Of a stretch of DNA of 15,228 nucleotides, positions 1 through 7,504 are shown in pieces. The DNA is from Pseudomonadota bacterium (GTDB lineage Bacteria > Pseudomonadota > Gammaproteobacteria > Burkholderiales > Burkholderiaceae_B). Made by a program: the position numbers and the translations under genes. Numbering within the stretch: position 1 is the first letter of the stretch; every line of letters begins with the position of its first letter. The notes beneath the pieces were generated by a model. That model was not told where the DNA came from. It saw nothing but the letters and a program-made list of their open reading frames with translations, and did not search any database. The stretch spans positions 1-15,228 of the forward strand of contig JAEWEH010000012.1 of assembly GCA_023389535.1 (NCBI GenBank). The letters are read 5' to 3'.

Positions 1-1346
1 ACATGCGCTTTACGCATATCGAATTGCTGCCCATTACCGAACATCCTTTCGGCGGTTCCTGGGGGTATCAGCCGCTGGGGCTGTTCGCGCCGTCCGCGCG
101 CTACGGCACGCCTGAGGAATTCGCCGCTTTTGTGGATGCCTGCCATAGCGCAGGCCTGGGTTTGATCCTGGATTGGGTGCCGGCGCACTTTCCGTCAGAC
201 CCGCACGGGCTGGCGTGGTTCGATGGAACGGCCCTGTACGAGCATGCCGATCCGAGGCAAGGCCTGCATCCGGACTGGAACACGCTGATCTACAACATGG
301 GCCGTCATGAGGTGCGCAATTTCCTGCTGGCCAGTGCGTTGGAATGGCTGCATCGCTATCATGTGGACGGACTGCGCGTGGACGCGGTCGCGTCCATGCT
401 TTATCTGGATTACAGCCGCGAGCCTGGCCAATGGACGCCCAATCGATATGGCGGGCGCGAGAACCTGGAAGCGGTCGAATTCTTGCAGCAACTGAATAGC
501 CATGTAGCCGAACACTGCCCGGGCGCCATCATGATCGCCGAAGAATCGACTGCGTGGCCCGGGGTAACCGCAAAAAGCAGCGACGGCGGGCTGGGCTTCC
601 AGTACAAATGGAACATGGGCTGGATGCACGATACCTTGCACTACATGCAGTTCGACCCCATCCACCGCCGCTACCACCATAACAACATGACCTTTGGCAT
701 GGTGTACGCCTATTCCGAGCGATTCATCCTGCCCTTGTCGCACGACGAGGTCGTGCACGGGAAGGGGTCGCTGCTGGGGAAAATGCCGGGCGACCGCTGG
801 CAGCGCCACGCGAACCTACGCGCCTATTATGGATTCATGTGGGCCCATCCCGGCAAGAAGCTGCTGTTCATGGGGGGCGAGCTGGCCCAGCCCGGCGAAT
901 GGAACCATGACGGCCAGATCGATTGGCCCTGCCTGGCCGACAGTTTGCACGCGGGAACGCAGGCTTTGGTGCGGGACTTGAACGCCTTATATGCGGATAC
1001 GCCGGCGCTGTACGGCGGCGATGCGATCCCCGAAGGGTTTACCTGGGTGGTCGGCGACGATTACGGCAACAGTGTTTTCGCGTTTTTGCGCCAGCATGCG
1101 GGCCAAACCGTGCTGGCGGTAAGCAATATGACGCCTGTTCCGCGCCATGGCTATCGCATAGGGGTGCCGGTGGCGGGGCGGTGGGCCGAGCGCCTGAATA
1201 CAGATGGCCATGTTTACGGCGGCTCGAATATGGGCAATGGCGGTGAGGTGCGCAGCGAGCCGGAAGCTTCGCATGGCTATGAGCAATCGCTATCGCTGAC
1301 TTTGCCGCCGCTGGCTACCGTGATTTTCGTCGCCGAGGAGGCCTGA
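1..1346 (+). CDS. glgB: 1,4-alpha-glucan branching enzyme GlgB, 5'-truncated by window edge
   Basis: GlgB makes alpha-1,6 branches in glycogen-like glucans by cutting an alpha-1,4 chain and transferring it (GH13, cytoplasmic). The window shows the C-terminal 447 residues counted from an internal Met at position 3, which is not the true start. Family motifs are clear: LLPITEHPF with SWGYQP near residues 8-24, the nucleophile Asp127 in [10 protein letters not shown], the acid/base Glu180 in MIAEEST and the third acid Asp248 in [13 protein letters not shown]. The spacings of 53 and 68 residues equal those of E. coli GlgB (Asp405, Glu458, Asp526). About 278 residues (the N-terminal module, CBM48 and the start of the barrel) therefore lie upstream, giving a full length near 725 against 728 in E. 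coli. The C-terminal beta domain is intact. It is the first visible gene of a five-gene operon and glgX begins 1 nt after its stop. The identification is very secure. Confidence 0.97.
   Translation, partial: MRFTHIELLPITEHPFGGSWGYQPLGLFAPSARYGTPEEFAAFVDACHSAGLGLILDWVPAHFPSDPHGLAWFDGTALYEHADPRQGLHPDWNTLIYNMGRHEVRNFLLASALEWLHRYHVDGLRVDAVASMLYLDYSREPGQWTPNRYGGRENLEAVEFLQQLNSHVAEHCPGAIMIAEESTAWPGVTAKSSDGGLGFQYKWNMGWMHDTLHYMQFDPIHRRYHHNNMTFGMVYAYSERFILPLSHDEVVHGKGSLLGKMPGDRWQRHANLRAYYGFMWAHPGKKLLFMGGELAQPGEWNHDGQIDWPCLADSLHAGTQALVRDLNALYADTPALYGGDAIPEGFTWVVGDDYGNSVFAFLRQHAGQTVLAVSNMTPVPRHGYRIGVPVAGRWAERLNTDGHVYGGSNMGNGGEVRSEPEASHGYEQSLSLTLPPLATVIFVAEEA
1335..1341 (+). promoter_or_regulatory. Shine-Dalgarno site of glgX
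   Basis: GAGGAGG lies inside the last codons of glgB and ends 6 nt before the glgX ATG at 1348. It is the strongest ribosome-binding match in the operon. It supports the ATG at 1348 as the start, and it means glgX initiation depends on mRNA still being read as glgB. Confidence 0.8.
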
Positions 1347-1347
1347 T

Positions 1348-3468
1348 ATGAGCGCTGTGCTGCCCGACCGCCTGGCCCCTGGCCAGCCCCATCCGCTGGG
1401 CGCAATCAGCGATGGCTTGGGGGTGAACTTTGCCGTCTTTTCGGCCAACGCCACTAAAATCGAACTGTGCATCTTTGATCCGCGCGGACGCAAGGAGATC
1501 CGACGCTACGCCATGCCCGAGTGTACGGACGAAGTATGGCATGGCTACTTGCCGGGGGCCGAGCCTGGTCTGCTTTATGGCTATCGTGCATATGGTCCAT
1601 ACGATCCCAAGAATGGACACCGATTCAATCCCCAAAAGCTGTTGATCGACCCTTATGCCCGCAAGCTGGAAGGCGCCCTACGATGGTCCGATGCTTTATT
1701 CGGCTACCGCGTGCAACACCACAAGGCGGATCTGAGCCTGGATCGGCGGGATTCTATGGCGCTGGTCCCGAAATGCGTAGTAACCGGCGAAAGCTTCAAC
1801 TGGGGCGCCCAGAACCGGGACACGACGCCCTGGGCCAATACCGTTATCTATGAAGCCCATGTGCGCGGCTTATCCATGCGCCGCGAAGACTTGCGTCGCG
1901 ACCAACGTGGCAACAGCGCCGGACTGGCGGATCCGCGCTTCATCGAGCATTTGCACAAGCTCGGGGTCACGACCATCGAGCTGCTGCCGGTGCATGCCTT
2001 CCTGCAGGATCATTTCCTGGTGGAGCGAGGGCTGAGAAATTATTGGGGCTACAACACCCTGGCATTTTTTGCCCCTGAACCCAGCTATCTTTCCAACGGC
2101 AGGACCAACGACCTGCGCATGGCCATAAGGCGGCTGCAGAGCGCCGGCATAGAGGTGATCCTCGACGTTGTCTATAACCACACTTGCGAGGGCAACGAGC
2201 TTGGACCCACTTTGTCCTGGCGCGGAATAGACAATGCCAGCTACTACCGGCTGGTGCCTGGCGACGAGCGCTACTACATAAACGACACCGGCTGCGGCAA
2301 TACGGTGAATCTTTCTCATCCGCGAGTGCTGCAGATGGTGATGGATTCATTGCGATACTGGGCGCAAAGCTACCGTGTCGATGGGTTTCGCTTTGACCTG
2401 GGTGTAACTTTAGGGCGCGAAGGCACGGGTTTCGACCCTGGCTCGGGCTTTTTCGACGCTATTCTGCAAGATCCCGTGCTGTCCCAATTGAAGTTGATTT
2501 CCGAGCCATGGGATACGGGGCCCGACGGCTACCAGCTCGGGAATCATCCGCCCGGATTCGCGGAATGGAACGATAAGTTCCGCGACAGTGTACGGCGCTT
2601 CTGGGCCGGCGAGGCGGGCCTGCGCGGCGACTTGGCCGGCTGTTTGATGGGGTCGCCCGAAATCTTCGACAGGCGACATCGGCGGCCTTGGGCATCCGTC
2701 AACTTCCTGGCCGCCCACGACGGCTTTACGGCGCGCGATGTGGTCAGTTATAGCGACAAGCATAACGAAGCCAATGGCGACGACAACGCGGATGGCCATA
2801 GCGAGAACTTCAGCAACAATTGGGGGGTTGAAGGGCCCAGCGAGGACCCGCAAATAGAAGCACTGCGCAACCGCGTGCTCAAGTCGATGCTCGCAACGGT
2901 ATTCCTGTCCAATGGCACCCCGATGATCCTGGCCGGTGACGAATTCGGCAATAGCCAGGGGGGCAACAACAATGCCTATTGCCAGGATAATGAAACCTCA
3001 TGGCTGGACTGGGCACAGGCCGCAACGCGCGAAGGCCGCGACATGATCGCTTTCGTCGGCCGCCTGACCGCCCTGCGGCGCAAGCACGCCTCGCTGCGCA
3101 TGGCGCGCTATCTGGATGGCGATCTGGAAGTAGCGCCGGGCGTGGCACGGGTAGCATGGTTCGATCTGGATGGACAGCCCATGAGCGTGGAGGCCTGGGA
3201 ATTCAGCGAAGGGCGCGTGCTGGGTCTGCGTCGCGCCAGCGCGCCCGAGCGCGGCGGCATAGACCTGACCCTGCTGCTGGTCAACGGCGGTCCGGAGGAC
3301 ATCGAGTTCCAATTGCCGGAGCATGACGCGACTTGGGTCTGCGAATTGGACACTTCGACGGGCAAAGGTACTACGGTCGACGCCCCGCGCGTGATGGTCG
3401 GCGCCCATGGGGTCGTACTGCTGGTGGCCAGTTTACCGGCTCCGGGCCACGAGCGGGATGCGCAATGA
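1348..3468 (+). CDS. glgX: Glycogen debranching enzyme GlgX/TreX (isoamylase family)
   Basis: A 706-residue GH13 debranching enzyme that hydrolyses alpha-1,6 branches of glycogen or limit dextrins, releasing linear maltooligosaccharides. An N-terminal CBM48-like domain (about residues 15-140, with GVNFAVFSANATKIEL) precedes the catalytic barrel. Conserved regions are DVVYNH (273-278), the nucleophile Asp350 in DGFRFDLGV, Glu386 in LISEPWD and Asp458 in LAAHDGF, so the triad is complete. GNNNAYCQDNETSWLDW (538-555) is typical of GlgX/TreX. The length is nearer the archaeal TreX type (about 715) than E. coli GlgX (657), and the gene sits with treZ and treY as treX does elsewhere. The substrate could thus be storage glycogen or maltodextrin, and the name TreX would be equally fair. 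The start is ATG 1348 with a strong Shine-Dalgarno. Its TGA overlaps the treZ ATG. Confidence 0.96.
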   Translation: MSAVLPDRLAPGQPHPLGAISDGLGVNFAVFSANATKIELCIFDPRGRKEIRRYAMPECTDEVWHGYLPGAEPGLLYGYRAYGPYDPKNGHRFNPQKLLIDPYARKLEGALRWSDALFGYRVQHHKADLSLDRRDSMALVPKCVVTGESFNWGAQNRDTTPWANTVIYEAHVRGLSMRREDLRRDQRGNSAGLADPRFIEHLHKLGVTTIELLPVHAFLQDHFLVERGLRNYWGYNTLAFFAPEPSYLSNGRTNDLRMAIRRLQSAGIEVILDVVYNHTCEGNELGPTLSWRGIDNASYYRLVPGDERYYINDTGCGNTVNLSHPRVLQMVMDSLRYWAQSYRVDGFRFDLGVTLGREGTGFDPGSGFFDAILQDPVLSQLKLISEPWDTGPDGYQLGNHPPGFAEWNDKFRDSVRRFWAGEAGLRGDLAGCLMGSPEIFDRRHRRPWASVNFLAAHDGFTARDVVSYSDKHNEANGDDNADGHSENFSNNWGVEGPSEDPQIEALRNRVLKSMLATVFLSNGTPMILAGDEFGNSQGGNNNAYCQDNETSWLDWAQAATREGRDMIAFVGRLTALRRKHASLRMARYLDGDLEVAPGVARVAWFDLDGQPMSVEAWEFSEGRVLGLRRASAPERGGIDLTLLLVNGGPEDIEFQLPEHDATWVCELDTSTGKGTTVDAPRVMVGAHGVVLLVASLPAPGHERDAQ

Positions 3469-5300
3469 GCCTGCCATACACCTACCAGTTCGGCGCGGTT
3501 ACTCAGGCAGACGGGCAGGTCCGCTTTCGCTTGTGGGCGCCCAAAGCGCGGCAAGTCTGGCTCGAGCTGCAGGGGGGAGCAGGTGTGGGGGTGCCGCGCA
3601 GTGTGGCGATGCGGTCAGTGTCTGGCGGTTTCCATGAGCTGACCTGTGCTTGCCCCCCGGGTACGCGCTACCAGTATCGCCTGGCCAACGGACAGATCGT
3701 GCCGGATCCTGCCTCGCGGCTGCAGGATGGTGACGTCCACGCCGCCAGTATCGTGGTGGATGATGACGCGTATGGTTGGAGCAATACGGATTGGGAAGGC
3801 AGGCCCTGGTTCGAGACCGTGATCTATGAAATACACGTTGGTCTTGCCGGCGGCTTCCGCGGGGTGCAGGAGCGCCTGGCCGACCTGGAGGAGCTGGGGG
3901 TGACCGCCATAGAACTTATGCCTATCGCGGACTTTCCGGGCGCGCGCAACTGGGGCTACGATGGTGTGCTGCCTTATGCGCCGGACTGTTCCTACGGCAG
4001 CCCCAACGACCTGAAAATGTTGATCGACACCGCGCACAGCATGGGCATGCAAGTGTTGCTGGATGTGGTCTACAACCATTTTGGCCCTGATGGCAATTTT
4101 CTGTCGGCCTATGCGCCGGAATTCTTCCGCAGCGACATCCAGACCCCGTGGGGGCCGGCCATCGACTTCCGTCAGCCCGCAGTACGCGCCTTTTTCGCGG
4201 AGAGCGCTTTGTACTGGCTGCGGGAATATCGCTTTGACGGCTTGCGGCTGGATGCCGTTCACGCGATTGCCAGCGCCGACTGGCTCCAGGAACTGGCGGC
4301 CTTCTTGCGGCAGAACGTGGGGCACGAACGGCATGTGCATCTGATACTCGAGAACGATGATAACGCGGCGCATCTGCTGAAGGAGGGATTTGACGCGCAG
4401 TGGAACGATGATGCGCACCACGTGCTGCACACCATGTTGACGGGCGAGACGCAAGGTTATTACGCTGCCTACGCCGAAGATCCGACGCGCGATCTGGCGC
4501 GCTGCCTGGCAGAGGGCTTCGTCTACCAGGGGCAGCCCAGTACTTGGCGCGGCGGCAAGCCGCGCGGCGAACCCAGTGGCGACTTGCCGCCGACCGCTTT
4601 CATTTTCTTCCTGCAAAACCACGATCAGACCGGCAATCGGGCATACGGGGAACGGCTCACTGCGCTATGCCAGGGCAATGGCTCGGCCTTGCAGGCCGCC
4701 ATTACATTGCAAATATTGACACCCCATATTCCGATGATTTTTGTCGGTGAGGAATATGGTTCTTTATCGCCCTTTCAATACTTCACCAGTTTTCGCGACG
4801 AGAAGCTGGCCGCCGCGGTACGCGAGGGGCGACGCAACGAATTCGCTGCATTCAAGGAATTTTCCGATGCGCAGGCCAGGCAGGCCATACCGGACCCCAA
4901 CGACCCGGCCACCTGGGAACGATCCAAGGCGCTGCCAGGTTCACCCGCGGAGCGCTGCAAATCATGGCGGGCGCTTTACAAGACATTACTCGATGTCCGG
5001 CGTCAGTTCATCGTCCCTGGCCTGGACGGCGCGCGCAATGTGTCGGCCGAGGCTGTCGGCCCCTACGCTGTACGGGCATGCTGGCGCCTGGGCAACGGCA
5101 GCCTGCTGCGGCTGTATTGCAATTTGTCCGGCCAGGACGCCGCCTTGCCGGACGCGCCCTCGCGCAGCGAGGTGATCTTGTACGCCAGTGCGCGGTCGGC
5201 AGATGACGCGCTGCGCCAGGCTCGATTGCTCGCTGCCAGCGCCATCGCTACTCTCGAGATGCCTGGCGCACAGCCGGCCCAGCCACGGGCGGATACATGA
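3465..5300 (+). CDS. treZ: Maltooligosyltrehalose trehalohydrolase TreZ
   Basis: TreZ (GH13) hydrolyses the alpha-1,4 bond next to the terminal trehalose unit of maltooligosyltrehalose, freeing trehalose in the cytoplasm. The protein is 611 residues from ATG 3465, which overlaps the glgX stop (ATGA). A longer open frame upstream is inside glgX and is not used. An N-terminal domain with FRLWAPKARQVWLEL (21-35) is followed by the barrel: NWGYDGVLPYAP (162-173), DVVYNHFGPDGNFL (200-213), the nucleophile Asp263 in FDGLRLDAVHAI, Glu296 in LILENDDNA and Asp387 in LQNHDQTGNRA. These last two motifs are characteristic of TreZ rather than GlgB. A small oddity is residues 124-132, where the usual HVGTFTPEGTF-type loop is shortened to HVGLAGGF. 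GAGCGGG at 3451-3457 is a modest Shine-Dalgarno, so coupling to glgX translation is likely. Confidence 0.96.
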   Translation: MSLPYTYQFGAVTQADGQVRFRLWAPKARQVWLELQGGAGVGVPRSVAMRSVSGGFHELTCACPPGTRYQYRLANGQIVPDPASRLQDGDVHAASIVVDDDAYGWSNTDWEGRPWFETVIYEIHVGLAGGFRGVQERLADLEELGVTAIELMPIADFPGARNWGYDGVLPYAPDCSYGSPNDLKMLIDTAHSMGMQVLLDVVYNHFGPDGNFLSAYAPEFFRSDIQTPWGPAIDFRQPAVRAFFAESALYWLREYRFDGLRLDAVHAIASADWLQELAAFLRQNVGHERHVHLILENDDNAAHLLKEGFDAQWNDDAHHVLHTMLTGETQGYYAAYAEDPTRDLARCLAEGFVYQGQPSTWRGGKPRGEPSGDLPPTAFIFFLQNHDQTGNRAYGERLTALCQGNGSALQAAITLQILTPHIPMIFVGEEYGSLSPFQYFTSFRDEKLAAAVREGRRNEFAAFKEFSDAQARQAIPDPNDPATWERSKALPGSPAERCKSWRALYKTLLDVRRQFIVPGLDGARNVSAEAVGPYAVRACWRLGNGSLLRLYCNLSGQDAALPDAPSRSEVILYASARSADDALRQARLLAASAIATLEMPGAQPAQPRADT

Positions 5301-7504
5301 AACCTCATACGGAAACCTCCGCGGACGATAGCCTCCGGCGCCTGGCCGAGGCGGCCGGCCTGGCGGTTCATTGGCGCGACGCGTTCAATGCACCGCAGGA
5401 AGTCAACGATGACGTGCTGCGCAGCTTGCTGGCCACCATGGGATTGGCGGCGGACAGCAGCGGCCAGATCCGCGAAAGCATGAAGCGGCTTGAACAGGAC
5501 GCAAGGGAACAGTCGGACCACTTGATGGTGATGGACCAGGGCGTGGCGGCGCAGTTCAACTGGTCCGGCCCGCCGTCCTATCGCATTACACTGGAAAGCG
5601 GCAGGACACTAGGCGGCCTGGCCACACCAATCGGTCCCGACATGGCGCGCATCGCGCCCTTGAACGAGGTGGGCTACCATGTGTTGGAAATCGGTGGCAC
5701 CCGCCGCATGCTGGCTGTTTGTCCGGCGCGTTGCCCCTCGGTGGCCCAGAAGATGGGGCGCAAGCAGGGCGCCCGGCCGCCTTGGGGGGTGGCCGCCCAA
5801 ATCTATAGCCTGCGTGGCGGACTGGCCGGCCGAGGCGGGGACTACACGCTGCTCGGGCGACTGGCTGAAGAAGCCGCGCGGCACGGAGCCGCCGCCGTTG
5901 CCATCAGTCCTGTGCATGCAATGTTCAGTGCTGCGCCGTCACGTTACAGCCCTTATTCGCCTTCAAATCGTCTTTTTCTGAATGCCGCGTATATAGATCC
6001 CGACCGCATCCTGGGCACGGTGGCGACATGCGACGTTGGGCAGGCCCAGCGGCGCGATCAGCACGACAGCGATGCTGCAAGGCATGTGGACTGGGAAAAA
6101 GAGCAGCCGCAGCGCTTGCAGCGGCTGCGCCAGGCTTACGACACTTTGCGCCGGCAAGGTGCGCCGTCCTTGGTCGCCGAAATGCAGGCTTACCGTGATC
6201 GTGAAGGAGCGGCGCTGCGCTTGCACGCACTCTTCGAAGCGTTGCATGGGCATCACATGCCGGATTTGGGTCCCGAGCATGGCTGGCGCGATTGGCCGCC
6301 GGCTTTGCGCGATCCCGATTCCGCAGCGGTCGCCGACTTTGCAAGGCGCCACGCGGAAGAAGTCGATTTTCACGTCTTTCTGCAATGGCAGGCCCATCGG
6401 GGCATGCAAGCGGCGCAGCAGCACGCCTTGGATGCCGGCATGCCCATAGGATTGATCGCGGACCTGGCCATAGGCACCGATCCGCGCGGCAGCCACGCCT
6501 GGAGCAGCCAGGCGGAAATACTCCCGGGCGTATCCCTGGGAGCACCGCCCGATATCTATCAGGCACAAGGTCAAAACTGGGGCCTGACGGCAATGTCGCC
6601 GCGCGCCTTGCGCATCGGGCGCTATGCCTCGTTCATTGCTCTGCTGCGCGCCGCATTCGCCGTTTCCGGCGGCCTTCGCATGGATCATATATTGGGCCTG
6701 ATGCGCATGTGGGTCATCGCGCCCGGAGCGCCTGCCGTGGATGGCGCCTATCTGCGATACCCGGTGGACGACATGCTGCGATTGCTGACGCTGGAGGCAT
6801 GGCGTCATCATGCCATCGTCGTCGGCGAAAACCTCGGCACGGTGCCGGAAGGCTTGAATGACAAGCTCGCAGCACGGGGGGTGCTGGGCATGAACGTGTT
6901 GTGGTTTCAACGGCAGGACCAGGACGCCGGGCAGGGCGGCGAGGCGCGCGCGGCTGCCTTCCTGCCCCCATCGGATTGGCCGGCGACGGCGATTTCCATG
7001 ACCACCACCCATGATTTGCCCACGGTGGCCGGCTGGTGGGCCGGACGCGACCTGTTCTGGCATGAACGCCTGAGTCCGCCGGATGCCAAGCCAGACAGTG
7101 TTGCGGCTGCGGCGTTGCGCCAAGAAGAAAAGGAGGCATTGTGGGCCGGTGTGCAAGCTACGAAATGCGGTGCGCAGGTCGAGGAAGCTGTGGCCGACAA
7201 TGTCAGGCATGGCGACGTGGCCGCCGCGCCGCAAACATTGCACGGCGAGTCCGCTGAACGAGAGCCGCCGCATGCGGCGCCGATCGCATCCATACTGTGC
7301 TACGCCGCAAGCGCCCCCTGCCCGCTGTTCATTGCGCCGCTGGAAGATCTTCTGGGTATGGAAGAGCAACCGAACCTGCCGGGCGGGCACAAGGACTATC
7401 CTAGCTGGACGCAGTTGCTGCCGTTGCCTGTGGACGCCATTTTCAAGGATGACGCCGTGCTGTGCCGTATCGCGGCCATAGAGCGCGGCAGGGGGGCGTC
7501 ATGA
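5297..7504 (+). CDS. malQ: 4-alpha-glucanotransferase (amylomaltase, GH77) MalQ
   Basis: MalQ transfers alpha-1,4-glucan segments between maltooligosaccharides, lengthening some while releasing glucose. The 735-residue protein starts at ATG 5297, overlapping the treZ stop by 4 nt. The N-terminal 150 residues resemble the extra N-terminal region of long proteobacterial MalQ, starting with a short helical part (VNDDVLRSLLATMGL, 36-50). The catalytic part shows YSPYSPSNRLFLN (217-229), IADLAIGTD (387-395), the nucleophile Asp463 in GGLRMDHILGLMR, Glu511 in VGENLGTVPEGL and Asp573 in TTHDLPTVAGWW, then QPNLPGG (691-697). The triad is complete. Residues about 620-665 form a charged, Ala-rich stretch with no motif I recognise, probably a surface insertion. 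Its place between treZ and treY suggests that it extends oligosaccharides too short for TreY, whose substrates need several glucose units. This role is inferred from context. Confidence 0.95.
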   Translation: MKPHTETSADDSLRRLAEAAGLAVHWRDAFNAPQEVNDDVLRSLLATMGLAADSSGQIRESMKRLEQDAREQSDHLMVMDQGVAAQFNWSGPPSYRITLESGRTLGGLATPIGPDMARIAPLNEVGYHVLEIGGTRRMLAVCPARCPSVAQKMGRKQGARPPWGVAAQIYSLRGGLAGRGGDYTLLGRLAEEAARHGAAAVAISPVHAMFSAAPSRYSPYSPSNRLFLNAAYIDPDRILGTVATCDVGQAQRRDQHDSDAARHVDWEKEQPQRLQRLRQAYDTLRRQGAPSLVAEMQAYRDREGAALRLHALFEALHGHHMPDLGPEHGWRDWPPALRDPDSAAVADFARRHAEEVDFHVFLQWQAHRGMQAAQQHALDAGMPIGLIADLAIGTDPRGSHAWSSQAEILPGVSLGAPPDIYQAQGQNWGLTAMSPRALRIGRYASFIALLRAAFAVSGGLRMDHILGLMRMWVIAPGAPAVDGAYLRYPVDDMLRLLTLEAWRHHAIVVGENLGTVPEGLNDKLAARGVLGMNVLWFQRQDQDAGQGGEARAAAFLPPSDWPATAISMTTTHDLPTVAGWWAGRDLFWHERLSPPDAKPDSVAAAALRQEEKEALWAGVQATKCGAQVEEAVADNVRHGDVAAAPQTLHGESAEREPPHAAPIASILCYAASAPCPLFIAPLEDLLGMEEQPNLPGGHKDYPSWTQLLPLPVDAIFKDDAVLCRIAAIERGRGAS
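7490..7496 (+). promoter_or_regulatory. Shine-Dalgarno site of treY
   Basis: AGGGGGG ends 4 nt before the ATG at 7501, inside the 3' end of malQ. Together with the ATGA overlap it fixes the treY start at 7501 rather than at the upstream in-frame ATG at 7462, which lies within malQ. Confidence 0.6.

Noticed and set aside
3333..3464. Upstream extension of treZ by 44 codons
   Set aside because: The extension lies wholly within glgX, is Arg/Gly-rich and non-homologous in character. The ATGA overlap at 3465 matches the other junctions of the operon.
3615..4622. 335-codon antisense open frame within treZ, and a similar 303-codon one at 8647-9558 within treY
   Set aside because: Both lie inside well-supported genes. 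Their products are His/Gln/Arg-rich and show no motifs.
5963..7390. 475-codon antisense open frame within malQ
   Set aside because: It is fully inside a gene with an intact GH77 triad and has no recognisable domain or start signal, so I treat it as a codon-bias shadow.
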